Shown here in pieces: positions 1 to 8,562 of a stretch of DNA of 64,000 nucleotides. The translations under genes were made by a program, and so were the position numbers. Below the pieces are notes generated by a model. It did not search any database and was not told where the DNA came from. It saw only the letters and a program-made list of their open reading frames with translations. Every line of letters begins with the position of its first letter. The stretch's first letter is position 1. The stretch is from Slackia isoflavoniconvertens. Its GTDB lineage: Bacteria; Actinomycetota; Coriobacteriia; Coriobacteriales; Eggerthellaceae. Location: the NCBI RefSeq assembly GCF_003725955.1, contig NZ_QIBZ01000003.1:124001-188000 (forward strand), written 5' to 3'.

Positions 1-172
1 GCGAGATGTGGGCTTGCACTCCCCCCAGATTCGCAACTTTTGTCACTTTTCGACTTGTTGCTTTACGCTAGGCAAGAAAACATCACGCAAATGCGGGGCG
101 CATCCACCCGAAACCGCCCATACTTGGCCCTTGGCCCGCATCGCCTGTCGACTATGTTCTGCCCATATTAAA

Positions 173-198
173 TAGCGCCCCGCGAATGCGGGGCGCTA
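173..198 (-). terminator. Hairpin terminator after feoB
   Basis: An 11-bp perfect inverted repeat (TAGCGCCCCGC, loop of 4) lies about 45 bp past the feoB stop. On the minus strand it is followed by a short A/T-rich stretch (TATTTAATA), so it fits a Rho-independent terminator of the feo transcript, though the U-run is imperfect. Confidence 0.7.
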
Positions 199-244
199 TA
201 ACCCTGAGCTAAGGCTGGGAGCTCTAAACGTTCAGTTTCGCAGA

Positions 245-2803
245 TTATTTCGTCTGCTCGTCCTTATGTTTGGGCATGGGACGGAAAATCTGGAACAGCA
301 TGGCCGCAGCAACGGCAATAGCGATGATGGTCCAGAAGCTGAAGCCGACCTCGCCCGTCGCGAGACCCACGAACTGATAAATCATCAGGCCAACGCACCA
401 TGCGAAGCCGCACAGATAGCCGATGGTGATCCAGAACCATTTCGCAGAGGCTTGCTGCTGACGAATGGTGCCCATAGCTGCAAAACACGGAGCGCACAGA
501 AGGTTGAATGCGCAGAAAGCCGAGATTGCAGCCGCGCCGCCGCCAATCATCTGGCCAAAGCCGAGCCACAGAGCGGGGTCGGACTCGCCGTAGCTGGAAA
601 GCTGCGTGATAATGCCAACGGTAGCGACGACATTCTCCTTAGCAACCAAACCGGTAATCGTAGTTGCCGCAGCCTGCCAATTGTCAAATCCAAGAGGCGC
701 GAAAATCCAGGCGAGCAGATTGCCGAGGCCGGCCATAAGGCTGTAGTCCATGTAGTCAGGCGCATCGGCATCAAGCAAACCGAAACCGTCGCCCGCATCG
801 CCAAAGTTCATGAGGAACCAAATAACGATAGTGGACAGAAAGATAATCGTACCAGCCTTGATGATATAGCCCTTCACGCGCTCCCACATGGAAAGCAGTA
901 CGCTCTTCACAGTCGGCATGTGATATTCAGGCAGCTCCATAACGAACGGCGTGGCCTCGCCGGCGAAAAGCTTGGTTTTCTTCAGCATGATGCCAGAGAT
1001 GATAATCGCCACAACGCCCATGAAGTAGAACAGCGGAGCAACCCACCAGGTATCGTCGGAATTGCCCGTTGCCAGCGCGCCGAACACAAGCGCGATAATA
1101 GGCATCTTCGCACCGCACGGAATCATGGTGGTGGTCATGATGGTCATGCGGCGATCCATCTCATTTTCGATGGTCTTGGTCGCCATAACAGCAGGCACAC
1201 CGCAGCCAGATGCGATAAGCATAGGAATGAACGACTTGCCGGAAAGGCCGAACTTGCGGAACACGCGGTCCATGATGAAGGCGACGCGCGACATATAGCC
1301 GCACAGCTCCAGAATGCCCAGCAGCAAGAACAGAATAATCATCTGCGGGATGAAGCCGATAACCGCGCCAACGCCGGCGACGATGCCGTCGTTAACGAGC
1401 GACTGCAGCCACGGAGCAACGTCGGCCGATTCCATAGCATCGGCGATAATCGCGCCAAGGCCAGGAATCCACAGACCGTAATCGGCTGGATCGGGCTCGG
1501 CGACCTCAACGGCCTCCTTGTAGGCGTCGAAGTCGACTTCCTCTTCGGCGGTCACGCCGTCCTCGTCCTCGACCTCGATGGCGGCAACGGCTTTTTCAGC
1601 CTCGGCCTTTTCCTCGAAGTCCTTCACCGTCGCTTGAGCATCTTCGTATTCAGCGACAGCGTCTTCGTCGGCATCATCTTCGGGCTCGGCCACGGCAAGC
1701 GCGTCAAGCACTTCCTGGCTTTCGTCGCTCGGAACGTCGCGGGCCTCGTCCATGCCGTAGATACTGGTGACGTACGCCTCGACGACTCCCTGGGCGTCCT
1801 CATATTCGCCCTCGGCCTCTTCGTAGGCAGCCTGTCCAGTATAGAGATAGCCATCGCCGGAGATGCCGTCGTTAGCCCAGTCGGTCACAGGGCCCGTGCC
1901 CACCGTAACCGCAAGCCAGTACACGAAGAACATGATGGCGATGAAAATGGGCAGGCCCAGCCAACGGTTGGTGACCACGCGGTCGATCTTCTGAGAAGTG
2001 GTCAGGCCCGTGCGGGAGCGCTTCACCGTCTTGTCGATAACGTGCGAAATGGCGTTATAGCGCTCGCTCGTTACAATCGATTCGGCGTCGTCATCGAGCT
2101 TGTTCTCGATTGCGTCGCGAACTTCATCGATGGCTTTAAGCTCGCTCGCCGAAAGCTTCAGGTCGTCGATGGTTTTCTGCTCGCCCTCGAAAAGCTTGAT
2201 GGCGTACCAGCGCGAGGTGGAAGAAGAAACCTTCGAGCCCAAAATGCCCTCGATTTTGGCAATAGCCTCCTCAACGACGGCATCGAACTTCATCTGAGAT
2301 TCGGGCACCTTTTTTGCCTTTGCGGCCTCGATGGCAGCATTCACCACATCTTCCATGCCGCGGCCACGAAGCGCCGAAGTAGGAACAACCGGGCAGCCGA
2401 GCTGCTTGGACAGACCGTCGACATCAATCTTGTCCCCGTTTTTCTCGACCAAGTCCATCATGTTCAGAGCCAAAACCACAGGCACGCCCAGGTTCAAAAT
2501 CTGACTCGTGAGGTACAGGTTGCGCTCAAGGTTGGTCGCGTCAACCAGATTGATAACAGCGTCGGGGCCGCCATCAAGCAGGTAATCGCGCGCAACGATT
2601 TCTTCGGGCGAATAAGGCGAGAGCGAATAGATGCCCGGAAGGTCGGTGATAACGACCTCTTTGTCTTTGGTGTACTTACCCTCTTTTTTCTCGACGGTAA
2701 CGCCCGGCCAGTTGCCAACATATTGGTTGGCGCCTGTCAGGTCGTTGAACATCGTCGTCTTGCCGCAGTTCGGGTTGCCGGCAAGCGCAATGCGAATTCC
2801 CAT
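245..2803 (-). CDS. feoB: Ferrous iron transport protein B (FeoB)
   Basis: FeoB imports Fe2+ across the cytoplasmic membrane and is gated by an N-terminal G domain. The G1 motif GNPNCGKT is at residues 9-16, DLPG (G3) near 54 and NMMD (G4) near 114. The C-terminal half carries the gate and core membrane helices, including the conserved IASGCGVPAVMAT segment. Length 852 aa is larger than most FeoB proteins (about 650-770) because an acidic, Ala/Glu/Asp-rich stretch of roughly 130 residues (about 310-440) follows the first membrane helix, presumably on the outer face. The start has a GAAAGG ribosome site. It is last in an operon after two feoA genes. Confidence 0.96.
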   Translation of the reverse strand: MGIRIALAGNPNCGKTTMFNDLTGANQYVGNWPGVTVEKKEGKYTKDKEVVITDLPGIYSLSPYSPEEIVARDYLLDGGPDAVINLVDATNLERNLYLTSQILNLGVPVVLALNMMDLVEKNGDKIDVDGLSKQLGCPVVPTSALRGRGMEDVVNAAIEAAKAKKVPESQMKFDAVVEEAIAKIEGILGSKVSSSTSRWYAIKLFEGEQKTIDDLKLSASELKAIDEVRDAIENKLDDDAESIVTSERYNAISHVIDKTVKRSRTGLTTSQKIDRVVTNRWLGLPIFIAIMFFVYWLAVTVGTGPVTDWANDGISGDGYLYTGQAAYEEAEGEYEDAQGVVEAYVTSIYGMDEARDVPSDESQEVLDALAVAEPEDDADEDAVAEYEDAQATVKDFEEKAEAEKAVAAIEVEDEDGVTAEEEVDFDAYKEAVEVAEPDPADYGLWIPGLGAIIADAMESADVAPWLQSLVNDGIVAGVGAVIGFIPQMIILFLLLGILELCGYMSRVAFIMDRVFRKFGLSGKSFIPMLIASGCGVPAVMATKTIENEMDRRMTIMTTTMIPCGAKMPIIALVFGALATGNSDDTWWVAPLFYFMGVVAIIISGIMLKKTKLFAGEATPFVMELPEYHMPTVKSVLLSMWERVKGYIIKAGTIIFLSTIVIWFLMNFGDAGDGFGLLDADAPDYMDYSLMAGLGNLLAWIFAPLGFDNWQAAATTITGLVAKENVVATVGIITQLSSYGESDPALWLGFGQMIGGGAAAISAFCAFNLLCAPCFAAMGTIRQQQASAKWFWITIGYLCGFAWCVGLMIYQFVGLATGEVGFSFWTIIAIAVAAAMLFQIFRPMPKHKDEQTK

Positions 2804-2971
2804 TGTCTGCCTTTCAGTCGTTTGCGAATCTGTCAGACTGAGATTTCATTCCATAAGAATCCCCAGGTGACGAGCGATTTGTTAGCTATCGCAAATTCGT
2901 GTTCCTAAAAAATGGCGCCTTTGCGCCCAATCCTCGCCAACTGACGCGTGGGCCCCATAGCCCCGTCAGCG

Positions 2972-3208
2972 TTAGTTGACGAGAATGCTCTCAGCCTCAC
3001 TCTTGCGCAGCGACAGCTCGTAGCCACGAACGGTCACCTCAATCGGGTCGCCGAGCGGTGCCACTTTACGCACATACACTTCCACGCCCTTGGTGATGCC
3101 CATGTCCATAATGTGACGCTTCAACGCGCCCTCGCCCGTAAGGCGTCGTACGGTCGCAGTGTCACCAATCTTGACGTCGCGAAGCGTTTTCGCCTGATCC
3201 TCAGCCAT
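2972..3208 (-). CDS. feoA: FeoA family protein
   Basis: A small (78 aa) SH3-like FeoA protein, thought to bind and modulate FeoB. Family features seen are the MGITKG turn after a conserved Asp-Met, and a C-terminal GYELSLRKSEAESI stretch. The ribosome site AAGGAG lies 6 nt before the ATG. It sits 168 bp upstream of feoB and downstream of a second feoA copy, so the operon encodes two different FeoA subunits plus FeoB. Confidence 0.92.
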   Translation of the reverse strand: MAEDQAKTLRDVKIGDTATVRRLTGEGALKRHIMDMGITKGVEVYVRKVAPLGDPIEVTVRGYELSLRKSEAESILVN

Positions 3209-3285
3209 ATCTGCTCCTTCCTTCTTGGCTGTATAGCTTTTGCCTTATATGTATCCGCACAGGCGACAACTCGCCCAAAGCTAAA

Positions 3286-3308
3286 TCCGGCGCGAAAATC
3301 GCGCCGGA
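3286..3308 (-). other. Intraoperonic hairpin between the two feoA genes
   Basis: A perfect 10-bp inverted repeat (TCCGGCGCGA) with a 3-nt loop follows the first feoA stop. No U-run follows it on the minus strand, so it is more likely a transcript-stabilising or processing hairpin than a full terminator. Confidence 0.5.
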
Positions 3309-3321
3309 CGATACCGAAAAA

Positions 3322-3612
3322 CTAGCATCCAGCGGTTGTGACGATATGGTTTGCGGCCTGGCGGCTTATTGCCACCTGAGCGCCCTTTACCTGCACAACC
3401 AAATCGCCCTGAACGCCCGCGATTACCTTGACCTCTGCCCCCTCAACAAAACCGAGGTTTCCCAAATGGTGGGTGAGATCGTTTTTGCCACGAACCTTAA
3501 TGACTTTGACCGTTTCGCCAGCCGACACAAACGTAAGAGGCAATTGCTGCGCTGATACTCCGCGCGAAGTTTCAGCACCCTCAACGCTCAAGTCCATAAC
3601 TGCTCCGTCCAT
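3322..3612 (-). CDS. feoA: FeoA family protein, first gene of the feo operon
   Basis: A second FeoA-type protein of 96 aa. Residues 1-25 are an extension not seen in the 78-aa copy; the FeoA fold follows, with the motifs HHLGNLGFVEGAEVKV and VKGAQVAISRQAANHI. The ATG has GGAGG at 5-9 nt upstream. It is the promoter-proximal gene of the feo operon, and a possible metal-regulator site lies just upstream. Paired FeoA proteins before FeoB are known in several Gram-positive anaerobes; their division of labour is not established. Confidence 0.9.
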   Translation of the reverse strand: MDGAVMDLSVEGAETSRGVSAQQLPLTFVSAGETVKVIKVRGKNDLTHHLGNLGFVEGAEVKVIAGVQGDLVVQVKGAQVAISRQAANHIVTTAGC

Positions 3613-3623
3613 GTTGAGCCTCC

Positions 3624-3642
3624 AAAAGTAAGCCTTAGGTAA
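3624..3642 (-). promoter_or_regulatory. Possible DtxR/IdeR-type iron box before feoA
   Basis: By eye the 19-bp stretch read on the minus strand (TTACCTAAGGCTTACTTTT) agrees at about 15 of 19 positions with the IdeR/DtxR consensus TWAGGTWAGSCTWACCTWA. It lies 12 bp upstream of the feoA start, overlapping the leader. The four central G/C mismatches make this tentative. Further upstream, TGGCTATC occurs twice (3699 and 3727, 28 bp apart) in an A/T-rich stretch that probably holds the promoter. Confidence 0.35.
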
Positions 3643-3823
3643 TCACGACGTCTCACCATATCACGAAAGTTTCCCACAGGAAATAAAAATGAAAACTTTG
3701 GCTATCTTTTTCATAAAAGTTTCTAATGGCTATCAAAAACATGAGCATGTCAGCATCAATCGGCAGGAATAAACGGCCCGATCAAAACGAAACAAGAGGA
3801 CGGGTGGAACGACACGGCGGCCT

Positions 3824-4198
3824 TCACACTTGAGGCACTGCCTCCAAACTTATGACCAATCGAAACCCCTGAGAGATCACGGGCGGCTCGCCGCTTCCCT
3901 CCAATGGCACCACGATGTGAGTCTGCCTTTGCGGCGAACGTGCCTGCTCGGCCCGAGCAACGCTTCCGCCTGATTGCCGCGCGCGCCCCGAAACCTGCGT
4001 GGGCAATTCCGCAAAACGAGGCACCACACTTCGTCGATCGCCCGAGGGCATTACTGCTTCCTCAATCTCCTGGTCACACGAGGAAGGGACCACTTGCCCA
4101 ATTGGAGAGGCATCTTCGCGCGAGAAGTCATGCAAACACCCGTAGCATACCTCCATGTCATCAAAGCAGCGCGCTCCACACACGGGACATTCCTTCAT
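3824..4198 (-). CDS. Zinc-ribbon protein at the end of the tad operon
   Basis: A 124-aa protein with an N-terminal CPVCG-x4-DDMEVCYGC zinc-ribbon (Cys at residues 4, 7, 17, 20) and a C-terminal part with no recognised domain. There is no signal peptide or membrane helix. It follows the DUF192 gene by 1 nt, so it is co-transcribed with the tad pilus genes; whether it acts in pilus assembly is unknown. Confidence 0.7.
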   Translation of the reverse strand: MKECPVCGARCFDDMEVCYGCLHDFSREDASPIGQVVPSSCDQEIEEAVMPSGDRRSVVPRFAELPTQVSGRARQSGGSVARAEQARSPQRQTHIVVPLEGSGEPPVISQGFRLVISLEAVPQV

Positions 4199-4199
4199 G

Positions 4200-4508
4200 C
4201 TAGATCTTCCTTTCTATATCGGCGAACACGTTATCGCCCACCTCAAACCACGGCTCGGTCGAGGCGAGCCGCTCAATTGCCACTTTCGCCGAAACGCAAC
4301 GCACGCGCTCGCGCGGACCTACCGCGCGCCTCGACACGAGCACTCTGCCCATATGGTCGGCAAACGCCACGTCTATGGGGGCGTCCATGCCGAAAGTGTG
4401 AATGTCGCGGCATGGCACGAATACCGCAAACGACGAATCGCGGGCAGGCGACCCAGGCAAAAGCCCGCGAAAGCGCTTGGAAAACGACGAGAGGATTGCC
4501 GCTTTCAC
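4200..4508 (-). CDS. DUF192 family protein
   Basis: A 102-aa protein with the DUF192 signature CRDIHTFGMDAPIDVAFAD (about residues 33-51) and an ending of the expected kind. DUF192 proteins are small single-domain proteins of unknown biochemical role, often exported; no signal peptide is evident here. The start overlaps the stop of the upstream TadE-like gene by 4 nt (ATGA), as at most junctions of this operon. In actinobacteria DUF192 genes are found near tad genes, which supports a link. Confidence 0.82.
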   Translation of the reverse strand: MKAAILSSFSKRFRGLLPGSPARDSSFAVFVPCRDIHTFGMDAPIDVAFADHMGRVLVSRRAVGPRERVRCVSAKVAIERLASTEPWFEVGDNVFADIERKI

Positions 4509-5026
4509 GCGATCACCCCCGCTCGGTAGGGGCTCACCACAAACACCACTTCGTGCTCAAGCGGCGGAACCGCGACACCAAACACCTGCGCGCCTTTAAG
4601 AAAAGGCGGAGAGAACGCAGTTCTTGCGACATAGCGAATATGGCCCGCCGCCGTTCTTTCGCTGGTCACGCTTACGGCTTCGTGTTCCATGGAAAGACCT
4701 TTCTCTATTCGCGCGCATATCTCCACGCAGCCCTGCGCTTCGTGTTGGCCATCGTCGGCCTGAAGCCGAATGGCATCCCTCGCCACAATGTCGAATGCGG
4801 CACAATCGCCAAGAAAAACGAACGCGTTCACCGAGATAAACCCCACCATGAGCAAAACCGGGAACACAACCGCGAACTCGACCGTCATTTGCCCGCTCGA
4901 ACGACGCCTTCCTATGTGCATGCCCCGCAAGCACGAACCCGATATTTCCCGCCAAGGGTTCAAGTACCTACGCCAACCACGCCCACCCGAGGAGCAAGAA
5001 CCACCGCTTGCGACCGTCCGCTTCAT
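4505..5026 (-). CDS. TadE-like pseudopilin
   Basis: A 173-aa protein with an unusually long positively charged N-terminus (about 46 residues) followed by the pilin-like signal SG-QMTVEFAVVFPVLLMVGF. The glycine, the Glu at +5 of the mature part and the hydrophobic run match class III (Flp/TadE) prepilin signals. The start at 5026 overlaps the upstream stop (ATGA) and has GGGGGCGG upstream; a longer reading to 5050 is less likely. Its product is probably a minor pilin placed at the membrane. Confidence 0.78.
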   Translation of the reverse strand: MKRTVASGGSCSSGGRGWRRYLNPWREISGSCLRGMHIGRRRSSGQMTVEFAVVFPVLLMVGFISVNAFVFLGDCAAFDIVARDAIRLQADDGQHEAQGCVEICARIEKGLSMEHEAVSVTSERTAAGHIRYVARTAFSPPFLKGAQVFGVAVPPLEHEVVFVVSPYRAGVIA

Positions 5027-6903
5027 GAGCCGCCCCCTTTCAGCGCGCATATCGCTTCGGCGACAGGTCCCGTCCCGCGCTCGGCAACGGGCAACGTATT
5101 CGACGTCACGCTTTTTGCAGCAGCCGTATTCGCAGGTTCAAGACCCGCAGCATTAAGAAGCTCCATCAGCTGGTCTGATGCCCAATCGCCCAAACCGGCA
5201 GCACTCACCAAAGGAAGCGAACCAAGCACACCAGATACGCAATCGCACATACCTTCGGCACCCTTGCCATATGCCGAAAGCAAACCAGACCACAGCGCAA
5301 GCACGACTTCACCCCCGTCAGAAAGCGGCGGACCTATGCCTTCCGACACGCCATCGAGGAGATGAGCGAGCACATCTTCGTTTTCATCTTCGATAAGAAT
5401 GGAGGCGGATATTGCCGCAAACTGCCCCAAATCAGGCCCCGCAAAAAACGAACCGCCCCGCTCACTCCCCAAGTCGCCCGCCAACGCCGCAAGCGCACCA
5501 TATCTTCCTGGCGGATACGCCTCCACCCTATTGCCCGCAGCTTCCCTTATCGCCTCGTCGATAGCATCGAGCACTTCGCCCACAGAACCGCGAACCTCGC
5601 CCGACGCCCGCACGGTTTCATTTTTCGCACGCTCGTAATCACGTGCCGATTCAGCAACTTTTCTGAAATGGTGCTCAAAACCGTTTTCGACAGAAGTCGA
5701 CGCCGCAGCAACCGACCCCATGGACGCCGCGTCGAAGCCACATGTCTCGCATGTGGAATACACCCCCGAATCGAGCGCGGAAATCGAGCTGAGCCCTTCG
5801 ATTTCCGCTACCGCCGGGCATCCCTCCCAAGCGTGCAAAGCACCACCAGAAACGGGATAGACCGAATCGGTGTATAAATCTGTCGCTTTCATCTCGTTGG
5901 TGTTGCGCGGCAGAATCGGGATGCTCACTTCGATCGTGCCATCAGGCATTTCGACCTCATAAGCCGCGTCTACCTCTTTTTGGGCGTATTCGTAAAAACG
6001 CACTCGCAGAGCACTTCGCGCGCGTTCCTCTACGCTGGAATTCCCAGGTGCCTCGAATTCCGCACGCAGGCGGTAATACGTTTGGGCCCTTTTAATCGCC
6101 ATGGAATACGACCAGGTGTTCACACTGCTCGCCATGGGGTTTTCAGCAAGGCCCATACCCGCAAGCGACTCGGCGCGCTCGCGCATGCACGGCTCGGGGT
6201 ATGCCCCGCAATCGGCAAGCCACCCTTCGCGCAAGGCGTCATTTGCCTGCATGGCCGCCTCTTCGGCCGCCTGAGCGCCTTCGGAAATGGATGCGCTTTC
6301 ATCAAGCGCGACCTGGACGGCATGCGCCGCAGAACGCCCTGCGCCGCACGATATATCGGGCGCGTCGAACGGCACGAGTTCCACATAGGCAATCGCATCA
6401 AACCCGATAGTCTCGGCATTTTCAGAAGCGACCATTTGGGCTTGTGCCTGCGCCGCGACCACCAGGCCTTTCTGAGCTGCGTTAAGCGCGGCTTCTTCTG
6501 CGCGAGCCACATCTTCACGCTTACCCAAAACCGCCCGCCCGGCATCAAGGAATTTCAACCCTGCCGCCTGCGCGCCAGGAACGCAACAGCACACCGTGCC
6601 AACCCCTAGAAGGGAAATTCCCGTAAGCGATAGAGTGAGCAACGTGGCGTCGGCCGCGCGTACTGCCAGCACAAATTCAGATACTTCGTTTTCCGCGGCG
6701 AGTGCACAAGAATCGGCCACTGCCTGTACACCCGCCGCACGTGAAAGCGATCGCGACGTCCAGAGCCCGAAAAAGAGCAGCGAGCACGAGAGCAGTATGG
6801 CCAGAGCGGCGCCAAGAGTGGTAAAGCCGCTTTCATTGCGAAACAAGTCAGCAACGACGCACGAGTCGCAACGAGAATCTGACTTGGATCTTCCAGCACG
6901 CAT
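5023..6903 (-). CDS. TadG/TadF-like pilus-associated protein with pilin-type signal
   Basis: A 626-aa protein. The N-terminus has NESG-FTTLGAALAILLSCSLL, a pilin-like signal with one membrane helix, followed by a long extracytoplasmic region with Cys pairs (for example CETCGFDAAS near residue 390). The Glu at +5 is replaced by Gly-Ala, so processing is less certain than in its neighbours. TadG-like proteins are large minor components of the Flp system. The ATG at 6903 overlaps the upstream stop (ATGA) with GGAGG 10 nt before it; an in-frame ATG at 6921 is possible. Confidence 0.65.
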   Translation of the reverse strand: MRAGRSKSDSRCDSCVVADLFRNESGFTTLGAALAILLSCSLLFFGLWTSRSLSRAAGVQAVADSCALAAENEVSEFVLAVRAADATLLTLSLTGISLLGVGTVCCCVPGAQAAGLKFLDAGRAVLGKREDVARAEEAALNAAQKGLVVAAQAQAQMVASENAETIGFDAIAYVELVPFDAPDISCGAGRSAAHAVQVALDESASISEGAQAAEEAAMQANDALREGWLADCGAYPEPCMRERAESLAGMGLAENPMASSVNTWSYSMAIKRAQTYYRLRAEFEAPGNSSVEERARSALRVRFYEYAQKEVDAAYEVEMPDGTIEVSIPILPRNTNEMKATDLYTDSVYPVSGGALHAWEGCPAVAEIEGLSSISALDSGVYSTCETCGFDAASMGSVAAASTSVENGFEHHFRKVAESARDYERAKNETVRASGEVRGSVGEVLDAIDEAIREAAGNRVEAYPPGRYGALAALAGDLGSERGGSFFAGPDLGQFAAISASILIEDENEDVLAHLLDGVSEGIGPPLSDGGEVVLALWSGLLSAYGKGAEGMCDCVSGVLGSLPLVSAAGLGDWASDQLMELLNAAGLEPANTAAAKSVTSNTLPVAERGTGPVAEAICALKGGGS

Positions 6904-7421
6904 CACGCTTTTTCCTCCCATCGGTCAATCCACGATTCGCACGAAAGGCCGAATTCCGATTCCAACGCCCACTCGTCATGAACGCTCATCTCGCGAAAAA
7001 CCTCTTGGCGAACGAGGCCGTTGCCGTCCACAAGGCCCAAAAGACCCATCCCTTGCCCCACGAGCGGCAAGGGCCTGTACCCATGGGAAATGTGCACCGA
7101 AACGCATTGGCCGCTCTGCCCCGCACCCTGTACCTCAACATCCCACAAGCCCTCATGAAAAGCGGAAACAGCGGGCACCGCGCCGAGTCGACGCTGCACG
7201 TATTCAACAACCTCGCCTTCATCCGCGGCCGAAGCCGTCTCGAGAGCCCGGCAACCCTCGGCCGCAGCCGCCTCCATTACTACGCGATCGAACAGCACGA
7301 TGCCAGGCTGCGCTGCAATAACCAGGCCCAAAAGCAACGCGGGAATGAGCAGCGCCGTCTCAACCGTCGCCTGCCCACGCGTGCCGCGAAAACATGCGGA
7401 AGCCTCAAAACGCCAGCACAT
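6903..7421 (-). CDS. TadE-like pseudopilin
   Basis: A 172-aa protein with the TadE signature: a short basic leader, then RG-QATVETALLIPALLLGLVIAAQPGIVLFDRVVMEAAA. The Gly cleavage site and Glu at +5 are intact. The ATG at 7421 has AGGGG 6 nt upstream and overlaps the end of the preceding gene by 17 nt. It is part of the tad operon and should be cut by the same prepilin peptidase as Flp. Confidence 0.82.
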   Translation of the reverse strand: MCWRFEASACFRGTRGQATVETALLIPALLLGLVIAAQPGIVLFDRVVMEAAAAEGCRALETASAADEGEVVEYVQRRLGAVPAVSAFHEGLWDVEVQGAGQSGQCVSVHISHGYRPLPLVGQGMGLLGLVDGNGLVRQEVFREMSVHDEWALESEFGLSCESWIDRWEEKA

Positions 7422-7590
7422 CAAGGACCCCTTTCGCAAGACGATGGGTCATAGGCTGCAGCACAATGTCGGCAAAAGCCCCGGAATCTATCGCATGGAT
7501 GAAAGCGGAAAACCCTATCGCAACTGCGATAAAAGCCGTAACTACCAGAGCATATTCAACGGTTGACTGGCCATTTTCCGCGCTGGGCAA
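7405..7590 (-). CDS. Small Flp/DUF4244-like pilin
   Basis: A 61-aa product starting at a TTG codon (7588-7590), the only start codon of the right frame between the Flp stop and the pilin motif. It has a 7-residue leader ending ENG, then QSTVEYALVVTAFIAVAIGFSAF, a textbook Flp-type signal and membrane helix. A longer frame to 8022 would overlap the whole flp gene and is rejected. It may be a second Flp-like subunit or the small DUF4244 protein typical of actinobacterial tad loci. Confidence 0.72.
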   Translation of the reverse strand: MPSAENGQSTVEYALVVTAFIAVAIGFSAFIHAIDSGAFADIVLQPMTHRLAKGVLDVLAF

Positions 7591-7607
7591 CCTATTTCGG
7601 TCACTCG

Positions 7608-7877
7608 CTAAAGCCCGTTTATGCCGTTGGCGATCGCATTCCACAGTTCCTCGATTTTTGGGCGAAACATCGTGATTGCCACAATCGCTATCACGACAAG
7701 CACTCCGACCAAAATCGCATATTCCGTGGTGCCTTGCCCTTTTTCGTTCATAAGGCGCATATGCGCCTGCGCCATGCGATGACGCACACAACCGCCCAGA
7801 CGCTCCCATATCTCCTCCACGCGTCGCAGCGCAGCACCGCAACGCGCGTTTACATTCTTCACAATTCTCGATTCCAT
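7608..7877 (-). CDS. flp: Flp major pilin
   Basis: The structural subunit of the tad pilus (89 aa). The mature part begins after NEKG at QGTTEYAILVGVLVVIAIVAITMF: Glu-Tyr at +5/+6 and one hydrophobic helix, then a short tail ending in Asn/Gly-rich residues. The leader is 47 residues long, much longer than the 10-25 usual in Flp pilins, yet the first ATG has a strong ribosome site (GGGGGAG) and the inner ATGs have none, so the long leader seems real. It contains two Cys residues. Confidence 0.88.
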   Translation of the reverse strand: MESRIVKNVNARCGAALRRVEEIWERLGGCVRHRMAQAHMRLMNEKGQGTTEYAILVGVLVVIAIVAITMFRPKIEELWNAIANGINGL

Positions 7878-7889
7878 AACTCCCCCTTT

Positions 7890-8519
7890 TCATTGCACGA
7901 ACCCCAAAAACACCGGGGCCATTACGACGATCAACATGGCTGGCAATATGAGCACCGCGGTTGGCACAAGCATCTTTACGGGAGCTTTGGCCACTTTCTC
8001 TTCCATCTTCGCCCGGTAACACCCGCGCGCTTCACTCGCCAACGCCTCGAGCATGCGATTCATCGGGCTCCCGAAGCGCAAGCAACGAACCACGTTGCTC
8101 GCGAATCGCTCGAGCGACGCCACACCGCTGCGCATCCCAAGCTCGAGCAGCGCATCGTCACGAGAAACCAAGCCGCTTTCCCACTTCAAGCACGCTTGTC
8201 GACACAAAAGAGCCAGTTCATCATCAAATCGAAAGCAATACGATCGAAAAGCCCGCTCGAACGACATTCCAGCGCGCATGCCGAGAGCAAGCGCATCGAT
8301 CATCTCTGGGGCGTGGCGCTCAAGCGCCAGCTCGTATGCCTCCTTTTGGCGATGCGACAGCACACGTCGCCCCTCGCTTTCCCAAGGCAAAACGCCAGAA
8401 GCGCTTCTTGCACGCTTCCTGCGGCGAATCTCACGTCGACAATCGACTCCCCAGGAAAACAAATTCGCGAATGCAATCACGGCGAACAGACCAACCGCGA
8501 CGACTAAAATCGCTTCCAT
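7890..8519 (-). CDS. tadC: TadC-like type II secretion F domain protein
   Basis: A 209-aa inner-membrane platform protein: N-terminal helix, a T2SF domain with RHAPEMIDALALGMRAGMSFERAF, and a C-terminal helix (MLVPTAVLILPAMLIVVMAPVFLGF). TadB and TadC together form the platform on which the TadA ATPase acts. I place the start at the ATG at 8519, just after the TadB stop at 8563; the frame is open to 8702 but that part overlaps tadB. It is 12 nt from flp. Confidence 0.85.
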   Translation of the reverse strand: MEAILVVAVGLFAVIAFANLFSWGVDCRREIRRRKRARSASGVLPWESEGRRVLSHRQKEAYELALERHAPEMIDALALGMRAGMSFERAFRSYCFRFDDELALLCRQACLKWESGLVSRDDALLELGMRSGVASLERFASNVVRCLRFGSPMNRMLEALASEARGCYRAKMEEKVAKAPVKMLVPTAVLILPAMLIVVMAPVFLGFVQ

Positions 8520-8562
8520 GGCACACCCCCAACCAATCCACCGAACAACAGCCAAGCTCGCT

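Noticed and set aside
266-2908. 880-aa open frame antisense to feoB
   Set aside because: A frame shadow of the GC-rich feoB gene: no start signal, no domain, His/Arg-rich composition.
3974-5365. 463-aa frame antisense to the tad operon
   Set aside because: It runs across several real genes with pilin and DUF192 motifs on the other strand.
7591-8022. Upstream extension of the small pilin gene
   Set aside because: It would overlap the whole flp gene and part of tadC; the TTG at 7590 gives a normal pilin.
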